DNA of 64,000 bases. Origin: Pirellulales bacterium. Lineage in GTDB: Bacteria > Planctomycetota > Planctomycetia > Pirellulales > JAEUIK01. Of this stretch, positions 52,044-62,612 are shown piece after piece. The translations under genes and the position numbers were made by a program. The notes beneath the pieces are model-generated. The model worked only from the letters and a program-made list of their open reading frames with translations, was not told the DNA's origin and did no database searches. Position 1 is the stretch's first letter. Every line of letters begins with the position of its first letter. Where the stretch lies: the NCBI GenBank assembly GCA_019745975.1, contig JAIESQ010000060.1, positions 1 through 64,000 on the forward strand. The letters run 5' to 3'.

Positions 52044-54294
52044 TGAACAGCATCTCCTGGTAGGTCGGCAGCGGCCAGATGTCGTCGGCGACCATTCCTT
52101 CGAGTTCGTCGGCGTACTTGCGCACTTCGGCCATCGCCGGCACCACCTCTTCGCAGAAGTGCCGCGCCTCGGCTTCTAGACTGTCGGCGTCGTGATGCGC
52201 CAGAGTTTTGTCGAGCACGGCGATCGCGTCCTGCAGGTTCTTCACCAACTCGGTGATCTTGTCGAGCGTATCGGTGTCGAACTCGTAACCCACCAGCTTG
52301 AGATTGGCACACGTCGAGGCCAGCTCGTTCTGGTAGCGGATCGCCGCCGGGAAGATCAGCGTCCGCGCCATTTCCATCGTTTGCAGACCCTCGACGCGGA
52401 CCGTCTTGCAATACTGCTCGAGATAGATATCCAAGCGGCTTTGCAGCTCGCGGGTCGACAGCACGCCGTACTTGGTAAATAGCGCGTTGATATCCGGCTT
52501 GGCCAGCATCGGCAGCGCGTCGGTCGTCGTCTTCAAGTTCAACAGCCCGCGGGCGGCCGCTTCCTTGTGCCACGCGGCTGAGTAGCCGTCGCCATTGAAG
52601 ATGATCGCCTCGCACTCGTTGATGATCTCGGTCAAGAGCTTCTGCACGGCCGCGTGCAGACTGTCGGCGTCGCTGGCCATCGCCGCCTCGAGCTTGGTGG
52701 CGCAATAGTCGAGCGACTCGCAAACGATGGTGTTCATCGCCACCAGCGGCCCGGCGATCGATTGGTTGGCGCCCACCGCCCGGAACTCGAAACGATTGCC
52801 TGTGAAAGCAAACGGGCTCGTGCGGTTGCGGTCGCCGGCGTCCTTGGGCAGCGGCGGCAGCACGTCGACCCCGACGGTCAGCGTTCCCTTGGCGAGCGAG
52901 GAGTTCGCGCCCCCCGACTTCTTGATCTGCTGAAATACGTCGGTCAATTGATCGCCGAGGAAGATCGAGATGATCGCCGGCGGGGCCTCGTTCGCGCCCA
53001 GCCGATGGTCGTTGCCGGCCGATGCCACCACGGCTCGCAACAGTCCTTGATACTTGAAGACCGCGCGGATCACCGCCGCGCAGAACACGAGAAACTGGGC
53101 GTTCGTGTGCGGCGTATCGCCGGGGTCGAGCAGGTTTCCCTGGCTCTTGCTTCCCAGCGACCAGTTGACGTGCTTGCCCGACCCGTTCACGCCGGCGAAC
53201 GGCTTCTCGTGCGTCAGGCAGGCCATACCGTACTTCTCGGCCACGCGCTTCAACGTGGTCATCATCAACTGTTGGTGATCGGTTGCCAAATTGGCCGATT
53301 CGAACACCGGGGCAATCTCGTACTGGCCAGGCGCGACTTCGTTGTGCCGCGTCTTCACCGGAATGCCCAGCTTGTACAACTCGCGCTCGACTTCGAGCAT
53401 GAAGGCCAATACGCGCTCGGGGATCGCGCCGAAGTAGTGATCCTCGAATTCCTGCCCCTTCGGCGGCTTGGCGCCGAACAGCGTGCGACCGCAAGTGAAC
53501 AGGTCCGGACGCGAGAAGTAAAAGTGCCGGTCGACGAGGAAATACTCCTGCTCGGGCCCGGCCGTCGAAGCGACAAACGCCTCGTCGTCGTGGCCGAACA
53601 ACTTCAAGATCCGATTCGCTTGCTTGTTCAGTGCCTGCATCGACCGCAGCACGGGCGTCTTCTTGTCGAGCGCTTCGCCCGTCCACGAAACAAATGCCGT
53701 CGGAATGCACAGCGTTGTGCCGTTCGGGTTTTCGAGAATGTAGGCCGGGCTGGTCACGTCCCAGATCGTGTAGCCGCGCGCTTCGAAGGTCGCGCGAATG
53801 CCGCCGGTCGGGAAGCTCGAACCATCGGGTTCGCCCTGAATGAGTTGCTTGCCGCTGAACTCGGCAATCGCTCCCCCGTCGCCGTCGGGCGACAAAAAGC
53901 TGTCGTGCTTCTCGGCGGTTAACCCCGTCAGCGGGTAGAACACGTGCGCGTAGTGCGTGGCGCCCTTTTCGATCGCCCAGTCCTTCATGGCCGATGCGAC
54001 AATGTCGGCGATCGATGGATCGAGCTTGGCACCCGATTCGATCGTCTTCATCACCGACTTGTACACCGGCTTCGGCAGCCGGGCTTTCATGACGGCCGAG
54101 CCGAAGACGTTCGAGCTGAACAGCTCATGAGCGGGCGTTTCGTTGAAGTTCAAGGGAGGAGAGATCGGTCGCCAGTTGGTTACCGCCGAGATCGCGGCCA
54201 TCCGCGCCGACATGCTGGTGGGCGCATTGCGACTACCACCCGCGGCTGCCGCCCCATTGGCCGATCCAATACCTGTCGAAAAGCTCGTGCTCAC
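52036..54294 (-). CDS. glnN: glutamine synthetase type III
   Basis: 752 residues, the length of type III enzymes and much longer than GSI (about 470). GTG start at 54294 with GAGGGA upstream. Hallmarks of [22 protein letters not shown] near the N-terminus, [87 protein letters not shown] and [17 protein letters not shown] (catalytic and metal or ammonium-site motifs). It condenses glutamate and ammonia with ATP. Glutamine would feed the asparagine synthetase encoded at 35218. Regulation is not evident; the promoter should lie in the repeat-rich gap upstream. Confidence 0.95.
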   Translation of the reverse strand: MSTSFSTGIGSANGAAAAGGSRNAPTSMSARMAAISAVTNWRPISPPLNFNETPAHELFSSNVFGSAVMKARLPKPVYKSVMKTIESGAKLDPSIADIVASAMKDWAIEKGATHYAHVFYPLTGLTAEKHDSFLSPDGDGGAIAEFSGKQLIQGEPDGSSFPTGGIRATFEARGYTIWDVTSPAYILENPNGTTLCIPTAFVSWTGEALDKKTPVLRSMQALNKQANRILKLFGHDDEAFVASTAGPEQEYFLVDRHFYFSRPDLFTCGRTLFGAKPPKGQEFEDHYFGAIPERVLAFMLEVERELYKLGIPVKTRHNEVAPGQYEIAPVFESANLATDHQQLMMTTLKRVAEKYGMACLTHEKPFAGVNGSGKHVNWSLGSKSQGNLLDPGDTPHTNAQFLVFCAAVIRAVFKYQGLLRAVVASAGNDHRLGANEAPPAIISIFLGDQLTDVFQQIKKSGGANSSLAKGTLTVGVDVLPPLPKDAGDRNRTSPFAFTGNRFEFRAVGANQSIAGPLVAMNTIVCESLDYCATKLEAAMASDADSLHAAVQKLLTEIINECEAIIFNGDGYSAAWHKEAAARGLLNLKTTTDALPMLAKPDINALFTKYGVLSTRELQSRLDIYLEQYCKTVRVEGLQTMEMARTLIFPAAIRYQNELASTCANLKLVGYEFDTDTLDKITELVKNLQDAIAVLDKTLAHHDADSLEAEARHFCEEVVPAMAEVRKYADELEGMVADDIWPLPTYQEMLFIK

Positions 54295-55280
54295 GATGTT
54301 TCCCTCGCTTCAATCTTGCGACAAGACGTGCATCCCAACCTGCGCGGAGGATACGGGGCGCGACGTTATCCATCGCGGCGCTCCGCACGCGCAGACCGGC
54401 TCGTGCCCTGGCAGAGAGCAACCGGCGTGCCATGCCGAGCGCGTACCCGTCGACTGGACAGTTTCCCGCCGAAATACGCGGCATTTCGGCTGGGCGGCCG
54501 GCATCGGCTGCCCGCGCCTGTCGTCTCTTTGTGCGGCCGCTGCTGAATCGTGCGGCAGGGCGCTCGCTCTGGCGAGCGGTCCCTGGCGTCCGCCGACGCC
54601 GTTGTTAGCCGCGGAGCCTGCTCCGCGCGCTAGCTGGTTCGACGCGGAAGCGCCATACGCGCGAACCGAGTTGGCGGATCGCACGAGCTAGCGCGCGGGG
54701 ACGTTACTGGACCTGGACCCGCGTGCGGTCCACGCGATCACGCGGCTAACAAAACTCCGCGTTCTCCGCGGCTCCGCGCGAGCAATGCGTGTTGCTCGCG
54801 GAGGCGCGGAGGGCACGGACTTTTCGGCGCGCAGACCAACGATCCTCAGATTGCACAGAGTTTCGCAGTTCGGGAATCCCCATCTGCGCAAGCGGCGAAA
54901 TCTGTGGAAAAACGAATTGGCGTGCTTCGCACAACCTACCAATTTCTTCTTTGCGATCTTCGCGGCATCGCGGCGAATTTGTCCGGCGCAGAGGTCTTGC
55001 CAGGAACCGCCCACGATCTGGGGCACTACCTGGTTTCTGTCCGGCGGGCGGCAATCCAGTTCGATCGTTTGAATTCGGGGCCGCGGCCGGGCGTTGGGTA
55101 CCGCGACTCGGTTCATCCTAAGCGCGGGGTGGCTATTTGTCAATAGAATTTAGACCATTTTTTTGTACATATGTTTCGGTCTGGGCCGCTGTGGGGCCGT
55201 GGCCATGGTTGGCGGAGTGGTCGGCGGCGGCGGCCGACCCGAAATCGCCAGACGTTTCGCTCGCGGCTATCCTGAACGGC
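54295..55280. other. repeat-rich intergenic region upstream of glnN
   Basis: No convincing gene. It holds the glnN promoter region (from 54295), the GTTAGCCGCGG element (54604-54750) and a GC-rich hairpin CTCCGCGGCTCCGCG with its partner (about 54760-54815). A G/C repetitive stretch around 54955-54975 follows. Open frames on both strands here are arginine/proline-rich and lack family patterns. Confidence 0.5.
54604..54750. repeat. GTTAGCCGCGG palindromic element, long form
   Basis: Starts with GTTAGCCGCGGAGCCTGCTC, matching 32551-32570 at nearly all positions, and ends with CGCGGCTAAC (54741-54750). The inner GCGCGCTAGC and GAGCTAGCGCGCGGG blocks are the same as in the copy at 32551-32642, but about 55 bp of extra sequence (about 54690-54740) interrupts the right arm. 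This may be a secondary insertion or an older copy. Confidence 0.8.
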
Positions 55281-55649
55281 ATGAATGAGCAGCCCACGAG
55301 ACGGCAAGCCACGGCACGCTGGTTCCGCTTCCGGCTCTCAACGGTCCTGATTCTGACCGCGATCGCGGCCTGGGCGATGGCGACGCGGCCGTTTGTGATG
55401 CTGGTCGAACCCAACGCCCCGAAATCCGTTTATCGCTGGATCACCATTCCGTGGGGAACGATCTTCGTGGAGGTTCAGCGATCACCGGGGGTTGTAGATT
55501 GCATGAGGTTCGAAAAAGTGTTGAATCCGCAACTTGTTTTGGTCGCGGTGATCTTCGCCGCGTTCCTCGCCTGGAAAGCCGCTTGGGCCGTGGTCGAACG
55601 GCGACGGCGATCTGCTCGCGCGACGCCGCCCGGGAGGCCATTGCATTAG
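55281..55649 (+). CDS. small two-helix membrane protein of a planctomycete type
   Basis: 122 residues. The N-terminal RWFRFRLSTVLILTAIAAWA is the familiar RF-LRT-hydrophobic helix of many small planctomycete membrane proteins. A beta-rich extracytoplasmic loop (about 45-80) and a second helix (LVLVAVIFAAFLAWKAAW, about 83-100) follow, ending in a basic tail. The start at 55281 (MNEQPTRRQ) puts the basic region directly before the helix. No function can be assigned. A GTAG-type repeat element begins 22 bp after the stop. Confidence 0.6.
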   Translation: MNEQPTRRQATARWFRFRLSTVLILTAIAAWAMATRPFVMLVEPNAPKSVYRWITIPWGTIFVEVQRSPGVVDCMRFEKVLNPQLVLVAVIFAAFLAWKAAWAVVERRRRSARATPPGRPLH

Positions 55650-55670
55650 CCGCGTTAGCGGCGGCAGCGC

Positions 55671-55818
55671 GTAGCCGTGGGTGCAACCCACGGACGATTC
55701 ACGCGCTACGATCGAAGCCGCGTAGCGGCGACAGCCACCTCGTTGAACGAAGGATGCCGCCGCTGCGCGGCTCTGGTACGTGATGTCACCAATACCGTGG
55801 GCTCGCGCCCACGGCTAG
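55671..55818. repeat. GTAG-type palindrome pair (BIME-like)
   Basis: GTAG followed by CCGTGGG-TGCAA-CCCACGG (55671-55693) faces an inverted copy CCGTGGG-CTCGCG-CCCACGG followed by CTAG (about 55795-55818). Between them are further GCCGCGTAGCGGC-like palindromes. The GTAG tetranucleotide next to a hairpin, in inverted pairs, is the layout of REP sequences in enterobacteria. Confidence 0.8.
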
Positions 55819-55926
55819 GTGATTTCGCCGCGTCGCGGCTAAATGCGGAAGCGCACGATCCGGCGTGTAATTGCCACCGTGGTTCTCCAACCGGAATTCT
55901 CGATTCGCCACCGCTAGAATGGCGCT

Positions 55927-56004
55927 ATGGTCAAGGCCTCGAAGCGCCGTTGGCTTCAGTTCAGCCTTCGCACATGGCTGTTGTTGGCCGCCTTGCTATC
56001 CTGA
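55927..56004 (+). CDS. 25-codon open frame, leader peptide or truncated membrane gene
   Basis: Encodes MVKASKRRWLQFSLRTWLLL followed by AALLS and a TGA 4 bp before the next start. The RW-LQFSLRT-hydrophobic pattern is that of the N-terminal helix of planctomycete small membrane proteins (compare the gene at 55281). It could be a short membrane peptide, a coupled leader for the gene at 56009, or the remnant of a frame-shifted gene. No strong RBS is evident. Confidence 0.35.
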   Translation: MVKASKRRWLQFSLRTWLLLAALLS

Positions 56005-56008
56005 CGGC

Positions 56009-56278
56009 ATGGACGAGAATCCGTATCGAGCGCCAGAAGGGGAAGCGAAGGTCGCGCCGGCGCCTGACTGGCAAGAAGTGCTTTGGCGACGAATGCTGCT
56101 GGGAGGGTTTCTGTCCTTTTCTCTACTCTTCGCCTATGGGGCCTACGTGGGCGTGGGGCTGTGGATCAACTTGGGGCACTGGCAGACATTCGCTCGGTGC
56201 TCGACCTATTCAGCCGCGTGCCTGGCAATTGCGTACTTGCTGCGGAGATGGTGGCGCCGACGAGCAACACACTGTTGA
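56009..56278 (+). CDS. small membrane protein with NPYRAP N-terminus
   Basis: 89 residues. Begins MDENPYRAPEGEAK, the N-terminal motif typical of small planctomycete membrane proteins. Two hydrophobic segments follow: MLLGGFLSFSLLFAYGAYVGV (shared between about 30-50) and STYSAACLAIAYLL (about 66-79), then a very basic end (RRWWRRRATHC). Function unknown. It starts 4 bp after the stop of the 25-codon frame, suggesting translational coupling or a former fusion. Confidence 0.6.
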   Translation: MDENPYRAPEGEAKVAPAPDWQEVLWRRMLLGGFLSFSLLFAYGAYVGVGLWINLGHWQTFARCSTYSAACLAIAYLLRRWWRRRATHC

Positions 56279-56368
56279 GACACTACCCGTCCTGGCCGGG
56301 TCTAGCGATTTCCTGGTGCAACGCGTAAGCTGCCGACAATCCCGTTGCCGTCGTCAAGGAGAGACCCG

Positions 56369-56629
56369 ATGAACAAGGATGAAATTCTCAAGAAACTGGC
56401 CGCCGGCGAGCTGGCCGTCGAAGAAGCCTCGAAGCTCTTGGCCGCCAGCGAGCCGAAGCGCGGGCAGCTCTACTGCAAGGTGAGCGAGAAGGGGGCCGTA
56501 AGCGTGTACGGCCTGCAACGCATGCCGGTCACGCTCTACGTCGAGCAGTGGGAACGGCTGTTGGACTTCGGCGACCAGGTTCGCGCGTTTCTCAAGGAGA
56601 ACGACGCCAAGCTGAAGCGGAAGGAGTAG
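56369..56629 (+). CDS. small protein with SHOCT-like N-terminal helix pair
   Basis: 86 residues; ATG at 56369 with AAGGAGAG upstream. The first 26 residues (KDEILKKLAAGELAVEEASKLL) are a short two-helix SHOCT/YvlB-like oligomerisation motif: a helix, the GE-VEEA turn and a second helix. The remainder is a compact alpha/beta stretch (GQLYCKVSEKGAVSVYGLQR, MPVTLYVEQWERLLDF) and a charged C-terminus. Similar small proteins are common in planctomycetes. Function unknown. Confidence 0.65.
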   Translation: MNKDEILKKLAAGELAVEEASKLLAASEPKRGQLYCKVSEKGAVSVYGLQRMPVTLYVEQWERLLDFGDQVRAFLKENDAKLKRKE

Positions 56630-56671
56630 GGGAGCGAGCGGGGCGGGTAGTGATACGCTCTGGCGACAAGC

Positions 56672-56881
56672 ATGGCTGAAAACGGCATTGCCGAAATGGC
56701 GAGTATGGCTAATCAGATACGAATCCGTCGCCATTGGTCACGCAGGCGGCGGGTTCGTCCAGTCTTGGATACTGTGCTGAGCTGCGTTGGGATGGTGGTA
56801 GCAATTAGCTGGGCTATCGTTTCGGTCATCGTTCCTAGAGTCCGCCCAAAAGCACGACGGTGCAGCAAGCGACTCGACTGA
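56672..56881 (+). CDS. possible small single-helix membrane protein
   Basis: 69 residues, with a basic N-terminal half (RIRRHWSRRRRVRP) and one hydrophobic segment (TVLSCVGMVVAISWAIVSVI, about 34-53). ATG at 56672 or 56708. No RBS of note and no recognised family; positive-inside layout is the only support. It is followed by a repeat element, and could be chance coding. Confidence 0.3.
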   Translation: MAENGIAEMASMANQIRIRRHWSRRRRVRPVLDTVLSCVGMVVAISWAIVSVIVPRVRPKARRCSKRLD

Positions 56882-57242
56882 GAATAGGACCCGCGAGTGG
56901 CACAGGAGTCCTTCCGGTTGGCGCCAGTGCAATCACTAACATTCGAAGGCCGGAACGACTCCAGTCCCCGCAGGGTGGCACCGACCCTGTCGGTGTCGCG
57001 CAGCGATAAGAGGGACTTATGTTGCGCAGCCGCTCGCGATGCTCACGCGTCAACATTTGCCTCTTGTGCCTGCGGCACCCTGACGGGGTCAGGGCCACCC
57101 AAGCGCACCGATAGACAGGGCAAAGGTTACGCGAATTGCCCGGCTCTGCTTGTTCGTCGGCGACGCGAGTGTTCATGAATCGCTCCGTCTCGTGCCGACT
57201 GCCAAGCAGTGGCACACCTAGGTTAGACCGAATTCACCCGCC
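56882..57242. other. intergenic region with palindromic repeats
   Basis: No gene recognised. It contains the GGGTGGC element at 56973-57100 and a single element end GCCAAGCAGTGGCACACC (about 57201-57218), matching the right end of the element at 58795-58916. Confidence 0.5.
56973..57100. repeat. two-hairpin palindromic element, GGGTGGC type
   Basis: GGGTGGC (56973-56979) and GCCACCC (57094-57100) bound two hairpins: CACCGACC-TGTCGGTG at the left and CACCCTGACGGGGTCAGGG at the right. The right hairpin with its TGCGGCA flank resembles the second hairpin of each 154-bp unit at 1-427. The size and plan match the other two-hairpin elements in the window. Confidence 0.75.
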
Positions 57243-58688
<1,446 letters not shown>

Positions 58689-58695
58689 ATTCCTC

Positions 58696-58761
58696 TGTAG
58701 GGTGTGCGCAGCACACCAGTTGTACAAACGCTGCGCATTGATGCGTTTCACGCACCCTACA
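58696..58761. repeat. GTAG-type palindrome pair (BIME-like)
   Basis: TGTAGGGTG (58696-58704) and CACCCTACA (58753-58761) enclose two hairpins, GGTGTGC-GCA-GCACACC and GATGCGTTTCACGCACC. It lies 7 bp upstream of the flavoprotein start, so it is in the 5' leader of that gene. Confidence 0.9.
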
Positions 58762-58794
58762 AATCTCAAGGTTTAGGGCGGAACCACGGAAATT

Positions 58795-58916
58795 GTGTGC
58801 CACTGCTTCGCAGAAGCAGTGCGAACTACGCTGCGCCGCAATCAGCGCGACACTGCTTGCCGACGCTGGATGAGCATAGCGGCGCGCACTGGTCATGTCG
58901 GCAAGCAGTGGCACAC
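58795..58916. repeat. two-hairpin palindromic element, GTGTGCCACTGC type
   Basis: GTGTGCCACTGCTTCGCAGA starts a left hairpin (58795-58826) and CGGCAAGCAGTGGCACAC ends the element at 58916. Its left end pairs with its right end, and CACTGCTTGCCGAC pairs with GTCGGCAAGCAGTG. Same plan as at 2215-2288 and 30044-30129. It lies between glgC and the flavoprotein gene. Confidence 0.85.
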
Positions 58917-58936
58917 CAACGTGACGTGATTCACCC

Positions 58937-60244
58937 TTATCCCGCCGCGGCGGGTGAAGCCGCGTGCCAGCCGTCGAACAGCACGGCGTCCTTCTGCACG
59001 ACGACCACGCCATCGACGACCATCGCCGCGCTTTCCTCGTTCGAGGCCAGCAGCCGGCGATCGTTCATCACGCGCACGTTGCGGCCGATGCGGCAGTTCT
59101 TGTCGATGATCGCCCCTTCGATCACCGAACCTTCGCCGATGCCGATCGGTGGCCGGCCCGCGCGGCGATCGGCCTCGATCTCGGCGGGGGTCTGAAACTC
59201 GTCGGCCCCCATCAGGATCGAATCGCGGATCGTCACGCCGCGGCCAATCTGGCAGCGCAGCCCGATCACGCTGTTCTCGATCACCGCGCCGCTGTCGATC
59301 TGGCAGCCGTCGGAAATCAAGCTCCGTTTGATCGTCGCCCCATCGATGCGCGCGGGCGGCAAGAATCGGGCCCGCGTGTAAACCGGCTGGTCGGGCAAGT
59401 CGAGCCGAAACGGCGGATCGGGAGAGGCCAGCGCCAGGTTCGTCTTGTAAAACGAGCTGATCGTGCCGATGTCTTCCCAGTAACCGTCGAACAAGTACGC
59501 TTGCACGTGCCGCGCGCGGATCGAAGCCGGAAAGACCTCCTTGCCGAAGTCGTGGTAATCGGTTTTAGTCAGCACATCGATCAGCGCGTTGCGGTTGAAC
59601 AGATAGATGCCCATGCTCGCCAGGCAGTCGCGGCCGCGGCTTTCGATGCCGTGCTGGTCGAGCCAAGCCGGCTCGGTGCGGACGTGGGACAGCTCGGCCG
59701 GCGTCTTCGGCTTTTCGAGAAAGCCGATCACGCGTCCGGTGTCGTTGATGCGCATGATGCCCAGTCCGGCCGCTTCCGCCGCGTGCACCGGCAGCGTGGC
59801 GATCGACACATCGGCCCCCGAAGCCTGGTGCGTGGCCAGCATGTGCCGAAAATCCATGTGATAGAGCTGGTCGCCCGAGAGGATCAGCACGTAGTCGATC
59901 CCCGGCTGCTGCAGGTAACGAATGTTTTGCCGCACGGCGTCGGCTGTCCCCTGATACCAGTCGGCCGATTCGAGCGTTTGCTGGGCCGCCAGTAACTCGA
60001 CGAAGCCGCCGCTGAACGAATCGAAGTTGTACGCCCGCCGAATGTGCCGGTGCAGGCTCACCGAGTTGAACTGGGTGAGCACGTAGATGCGGTTGAGCCC
60101 GCAGTGAATGCAGTTCGACAACGGAATGTCGATCAGGCGATACTTGCCGGCTACGGGCACGGCAGGCTTCGAGCGATACTTCGTCAGCGGAAACAGCCGC
60201 GTGCCTCGGCCACCACCGAGCACGAGCGCCAGACAGTTTTGCAT
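58937..60244 (-). CDS. glgC: glucose-1-phosphate adenylyltransferase (ADP-glucose pyrophosphorylase)
   Basis: 435 residues from the ATG at 60244 with GAGGA 6 bases upstream. The nucleotidyltransferase domain has ALVLGGGRGTRLFPLT (about 5-20), KPAVPVAGKYRLIDIPLSNC, ADAVRQN and SGDQLYHMDF. The C-terminal left-handed beta-helix (about 320-410) carries IDGATIKRSLISDGCQIDSG-type repeats. It makes ADP-glucose from glucose-1-phosphate and ATP, the first committed step of glycogen synthesis. In plants and bacteria the enzyme is allosterically controlled by glycolytic intermediates. No glycogen synthase gene is nearby. Confidence 0.95.
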   Translation of the reverse strand: MQNCLALVLGGGRGTRLFPLTKYRSKPAVPVAGKYRLIDIPLSNCIHCGLNRIYVLTQFNSVSLHRHIRRAYNFDSFSGGFVELLAAQQTLESADWYQGTADAVRQNIRYLQQPGIDYVLILSGDQLYHMDFRHMLATHQASGADVSIATLPVHAAEAAGLGIMRINDTGRVIGFLEKPKTPAELSHVRTEPAWLDQHGIESRGRDCLASMGIYLFNRNALIDVLTKTDYHDFGKEVFPASIRARHVQAYLFDGYWEDIGTISSFYKTNLALASPDPPFRLDLPDQPVYTRARFLPPARIDGATIKRSLISDGCQIDSGAVIENSVIGLRCQIGRGVTIRDSILMGADEFQTPAEIEADRRAGRPPIGIGEGSVIEGAIIDKNCRIGRNVRVMNDRRLLASNEESAAMVVDGVVVVQKDAVLFDGWHAASPAAAG

Positions 60245-60396
60245 GAGAATTCCTCGGCCCCAAAGCCGCGAACGCGGCGAATATGACTCGCTCATTTTCG
60301 GTTATCGAGCGAATCGACGCAAGGCGGGGCAGTGGGCGAGATATCGATTGCCGCCTATCCCGCCTGCTGCCATCGCGTGCTACGATTGCCGCTACC

Positions 60397-61986
60397 ATGC
60401 CCGACGAAATCGTCAGTGTAGGTAGCGCCAGCAGCCTGGCGGTGATCGATATCGCGATCATCGTCGCTTACATCGTCGGCATGCAGTTGGTAGGTATCTT
60501 CTACTCGCGCTACGTGCATTCGGCGGGCGATTTTTTTCTGGCAGGCAAAGCGCTGCCGTTCTGGGCGGTCGGCGTGTCGATCGTGGCCAGCGATATCGGC
60601 GCGATCGACCTGATCACAGGTTCGGGCGCCGCCTACAGGCATGGCGTGGCGCAGGCCAATTTCGATTGGATCGGCTCGGTGCCGGCTGTGCTCTTGGCGG
60701 CGTTCATTTTTCTGCCGTACTACTGGCGGGCCGGCGTCTACACCATCCCTGAGTTTCTCGGGCGCCGCTACAACGCCGGCGTGCAATGGCTGCAAGCCGT
60801 GATCTGGCTGGCCTTCATGGCGGTGAACGTTTCGCTGATGCTCTGGATGGCGTCGGTCGTGCTCAACACGGTCCTCGGCTGGAGTCCGCCTGTCGCGATC
60901 GCGGTCACTGCGGTCCTCGTCGGGCTGTATACCGTGACTGGCGGCCTCGCAGCCGTGGTGATGACCGACGTGCTGCAAGTGGTGGTGATGTTTGTTGGCG
61001 CCGGGGCACTCGTGGTGCTGAGCGTGTGGGATGCCGGCGGCTGGTCGCGGATGAGCCAGACGATACTCGATCAGCCGGGGACCACGCCCGACTACTTTAC
61101 CCTCATGGTGCCGCACGGCGCGCAGACTCCATATCCGTGGACCGGCATCGTCTTTGGCCTTGGCATCGTGATGTCGACTGCCTACTTCGTCGGCAACCAG
61201 GCGATTTTGCAGCGCGCGCTGGGAGCCCGCAGCGAGTGGGACGCCAAAGCTGGCATGATCGTCGCCGGCTTCTTGAAGCTCTTGATCCCGATGCTGATGT
61301 TCGTGCCGGGGATCGCAGCCCGGGCCTTGTATCCCGACCTGGCGAAGCCCGATAGCGCTGTCCCTACGTTAGTGCGCGACCTGATGCCTGCCGGGCTGCG
61401 CGGGCTGATGTTCGCGGCGTTTTTCGCGGCGCTGATGTCGAGCGTTGACTCCTATTTGAATTCCTGGACGACGGTCTTCATCTCCGACTTGTACAGTAAG
61501 TTTTACCGCCGCGTGGCCGGTCAGCCGCTGGGCGACTATCACGCGCTGGGTCTCAGCCGCTGGCTGACGGCGCTTTTGCTTGTAGGAGCGGCACTCTTCG
61601 CGCCAGTGATCGGGCGATTCGAAACGATCTACGTTGCCCTGCAGACGATCTTGTCCTTCTTTCAAGGGCCGACACTCGCCATTCTGCTGTTGGGCATCCT
61701 GTGGCGGCGCGCGACTGGTTGGGGCGGGCTCTTCGGGCTCGTGTGCGGTGTTTTTTTGACGATGATGCTGTCGTGGCTCGGCGGTGACGTCTTCCCTTCG
61801 GAGCGGCCCTTCTTGTTCGTGTCGTTCTGGTCGTTTTGGTGTACGCTGGCCGTGACCGTGGTGGTTAGTTTGTTGACGAAGCCCGAGCCACCTGAAAAGC
61901 TGCGCGGGTTGGTCTACGGCGAAGTGCTCCGCGACCCGACCGCGCAAGCCCTGTTGGCCGAAAGGATGCGAACTGGCGATGGCTGA
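60397..61986 (+). CDS. sodium:solute symporter (SSS family)
   Basis: 529 residues with about 13 hydrophobic segments. ATG at 60397. Conserved SSS features: the helix-1 region IIVAYIVGMQLVGIFYSR, then DFFLAGKALPFWAVGVSIVA, the GSGAAYRHG-like turn, TVTGGLAAVVMTDVLQVVVM (about 185-205), FFAALMSSVDSYLNSWTTVF (the sodium-site helix 8, about 348-367) and FFQGPTLAILLLGILWRR. It imports a sugar or other solute with Na+. GH35-like and ADP-glucose genes nearby would fit a sugar, but this is inference. Its end overlaps the following small gene by 8 bp. Confidence 0.9.
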   Translation: MPDEIVSVGSASSLAVIDIAIIVAYIVGMQLVGIFYSRYVHSAGDFFLAGKALPFWAVGVSIVASDIGAIDLITGSGAAYRHGVAQANFDWIGSVPAVLLAAFIFLPYYWRAGVYTIPEFLGRRYNAGVQWLQAVIWLAFMAVNVSLMLWMASVVLNTVLGWSPPVAIAVTAVLVGLYTVTGGLAAVVMTDVLQVVVMFVGAGALVVLSVWDAGGWSRMSQTILDQPGTTPDYFTLMVPHGAQTPYPWTGIVFGLGIVMSTAYFVGNQAILQRALGARSEWDAKAGMIVAGFLKLLIPMLMFVPGIAARALYPDLAKPDSAVPTLVRDLMPAGLRGLMFAAFFAALMSSVDSYLNSWTTVFISDLYSKFYRRVAGQPLGDYHALGLSRWLTALLLVGAALFAPVIGRFETIYVALQTILSFFQGPTLAILLLGILWRRATGWGGLFGLVCGVFLTMMLSWLGGDVFPSERPFLFVSFWSFWCTLAVTVVVSLLTKPEPPEKLRGLVYGEVLRDPTAQALLAERMRTGDG

Positions 61987-62305
61987 CGCACTGGAAACCT
62001 CGGGCGAACCGCAGTTGAACGAAGTCGACTGGGCCGATCGCCTGGAAGACTTGCGGCTGGCGATCGCGGCGCCGCTGCGCGCCCTGCACGCGCCGCTCGA
62101 CCAGTGGCTCGACAGCCTGCCAATGTGGGTGGCGCAGGTGTGCGCGATCGGGCTGTTCGTCGTCGCCGGATTGTGGGTGCTGACATTGTCGCGCGACTTC
62201 GTTTATTTGGGATCGCCGACAAAGTCGCGGTGGCGCGATCTGCGGCTGTGGTCGATCGCGCTCTTGTTGCCGTACATCGCGGTCTACTGGTGGTTGGGAA
62301 GGTAG
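61979..62305 (+). CDS. small two-helix membrane protein linked to the symporter
   Basis: 108 residues. The start ATG at 61979 overlaps the end of the symporter gene by 8 bp, so the two are probably translationally coupled. A polar N-terminus (about 1-48) precedes two hydrophobic segments: VAQVCAIGLFVVAGLWVLTL (about 51-70) and LWSIALLLPYIAVYWWL (about 89-105). No family recognised; perhaps a symporter accessory subunit, by position only. Confidence 0.6.
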   Translation: MADALETSGEPQLNEVDWADRLEDLRLAIAAPLRALHAPLDQWLDSLPMWVAQVCAIGLFVVAGLWVLTLSRDFVYLGSPTKSRWRDLRLWSIALLLPYIAVYWWLGR

Positions 62306-62312
62306 CGATCTG

Positions 62313-62612
62313 ATGGACCGAACCGACTATCGCCAGCGCGACGCCGCGTCGTTCTTAATGCTCGGCGCGTTCTTCGCCGTGATGGGGTCGCTTGTGCTCG
62401 TCGGCACGTTCTGGACTCTCGAGCGCTGGCACGCGATGGTCGTCAATCTCGCGGCCGGGGTGATCCTGCTGGCGATCGGCCTGGCGATGCTGGCCTTGGG
62501 AGCCCGCGCGCGGCGGCGCCTCATAGTTGACGGCAGCTTCCCGTCAAACTCGGCACCGCTGAACAAGCCAGCAGTGGCACACAACGATCGGCCGGGCGCA
62601 TCGCAATCATGA
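62313..62612 (+). CDS. small two-helix membrane protein with a repeat-derived C-terminus
   Basis: 99 residues with two hydrophobic segments (FLMLGAFFAVMGSLVLVGTF, about 14-33, and VNLAAGVILLAIGLAMLALG, about 44-63), then a basic turn and a polar tail. Residues about 80-90 (APLNKPAVAHN) are encoded by half of a palindromic element (62555-62582) and are thus probably a later addition. 7 bp after the previous gene, and 4 bp overlap (ATGA) with the next. No family recognised. Confidence 0.55.
   Translation: MDRTDYRQRDAASFLMLGAFFAVMGSLVLVGTFWTLERWHAMVVNLAAGVILLAIGLAMLALGARARRRLIVDGSFPSNSAPLNKPAVAHNDRPGASQS
62555..62582. repeat. half palindromic element inside a small gene
   Basis: ACCGCTGAACAAGCCAGCAG followed by TGGCACAC matches 2263-2288 (the right hairpin of the two-hairpin element) at most positions. 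Only this half is present. It is read as the C-terminus of the gene at 62313. Confidence 0.8.

Noticed and set aside
58689-58769. 27-residue N-terminal extension of the flavoprotein
   Set aside because: It is encoded entirely by a palindromic repeat and precedes the FAD fold that begins after the GTG at 58688.
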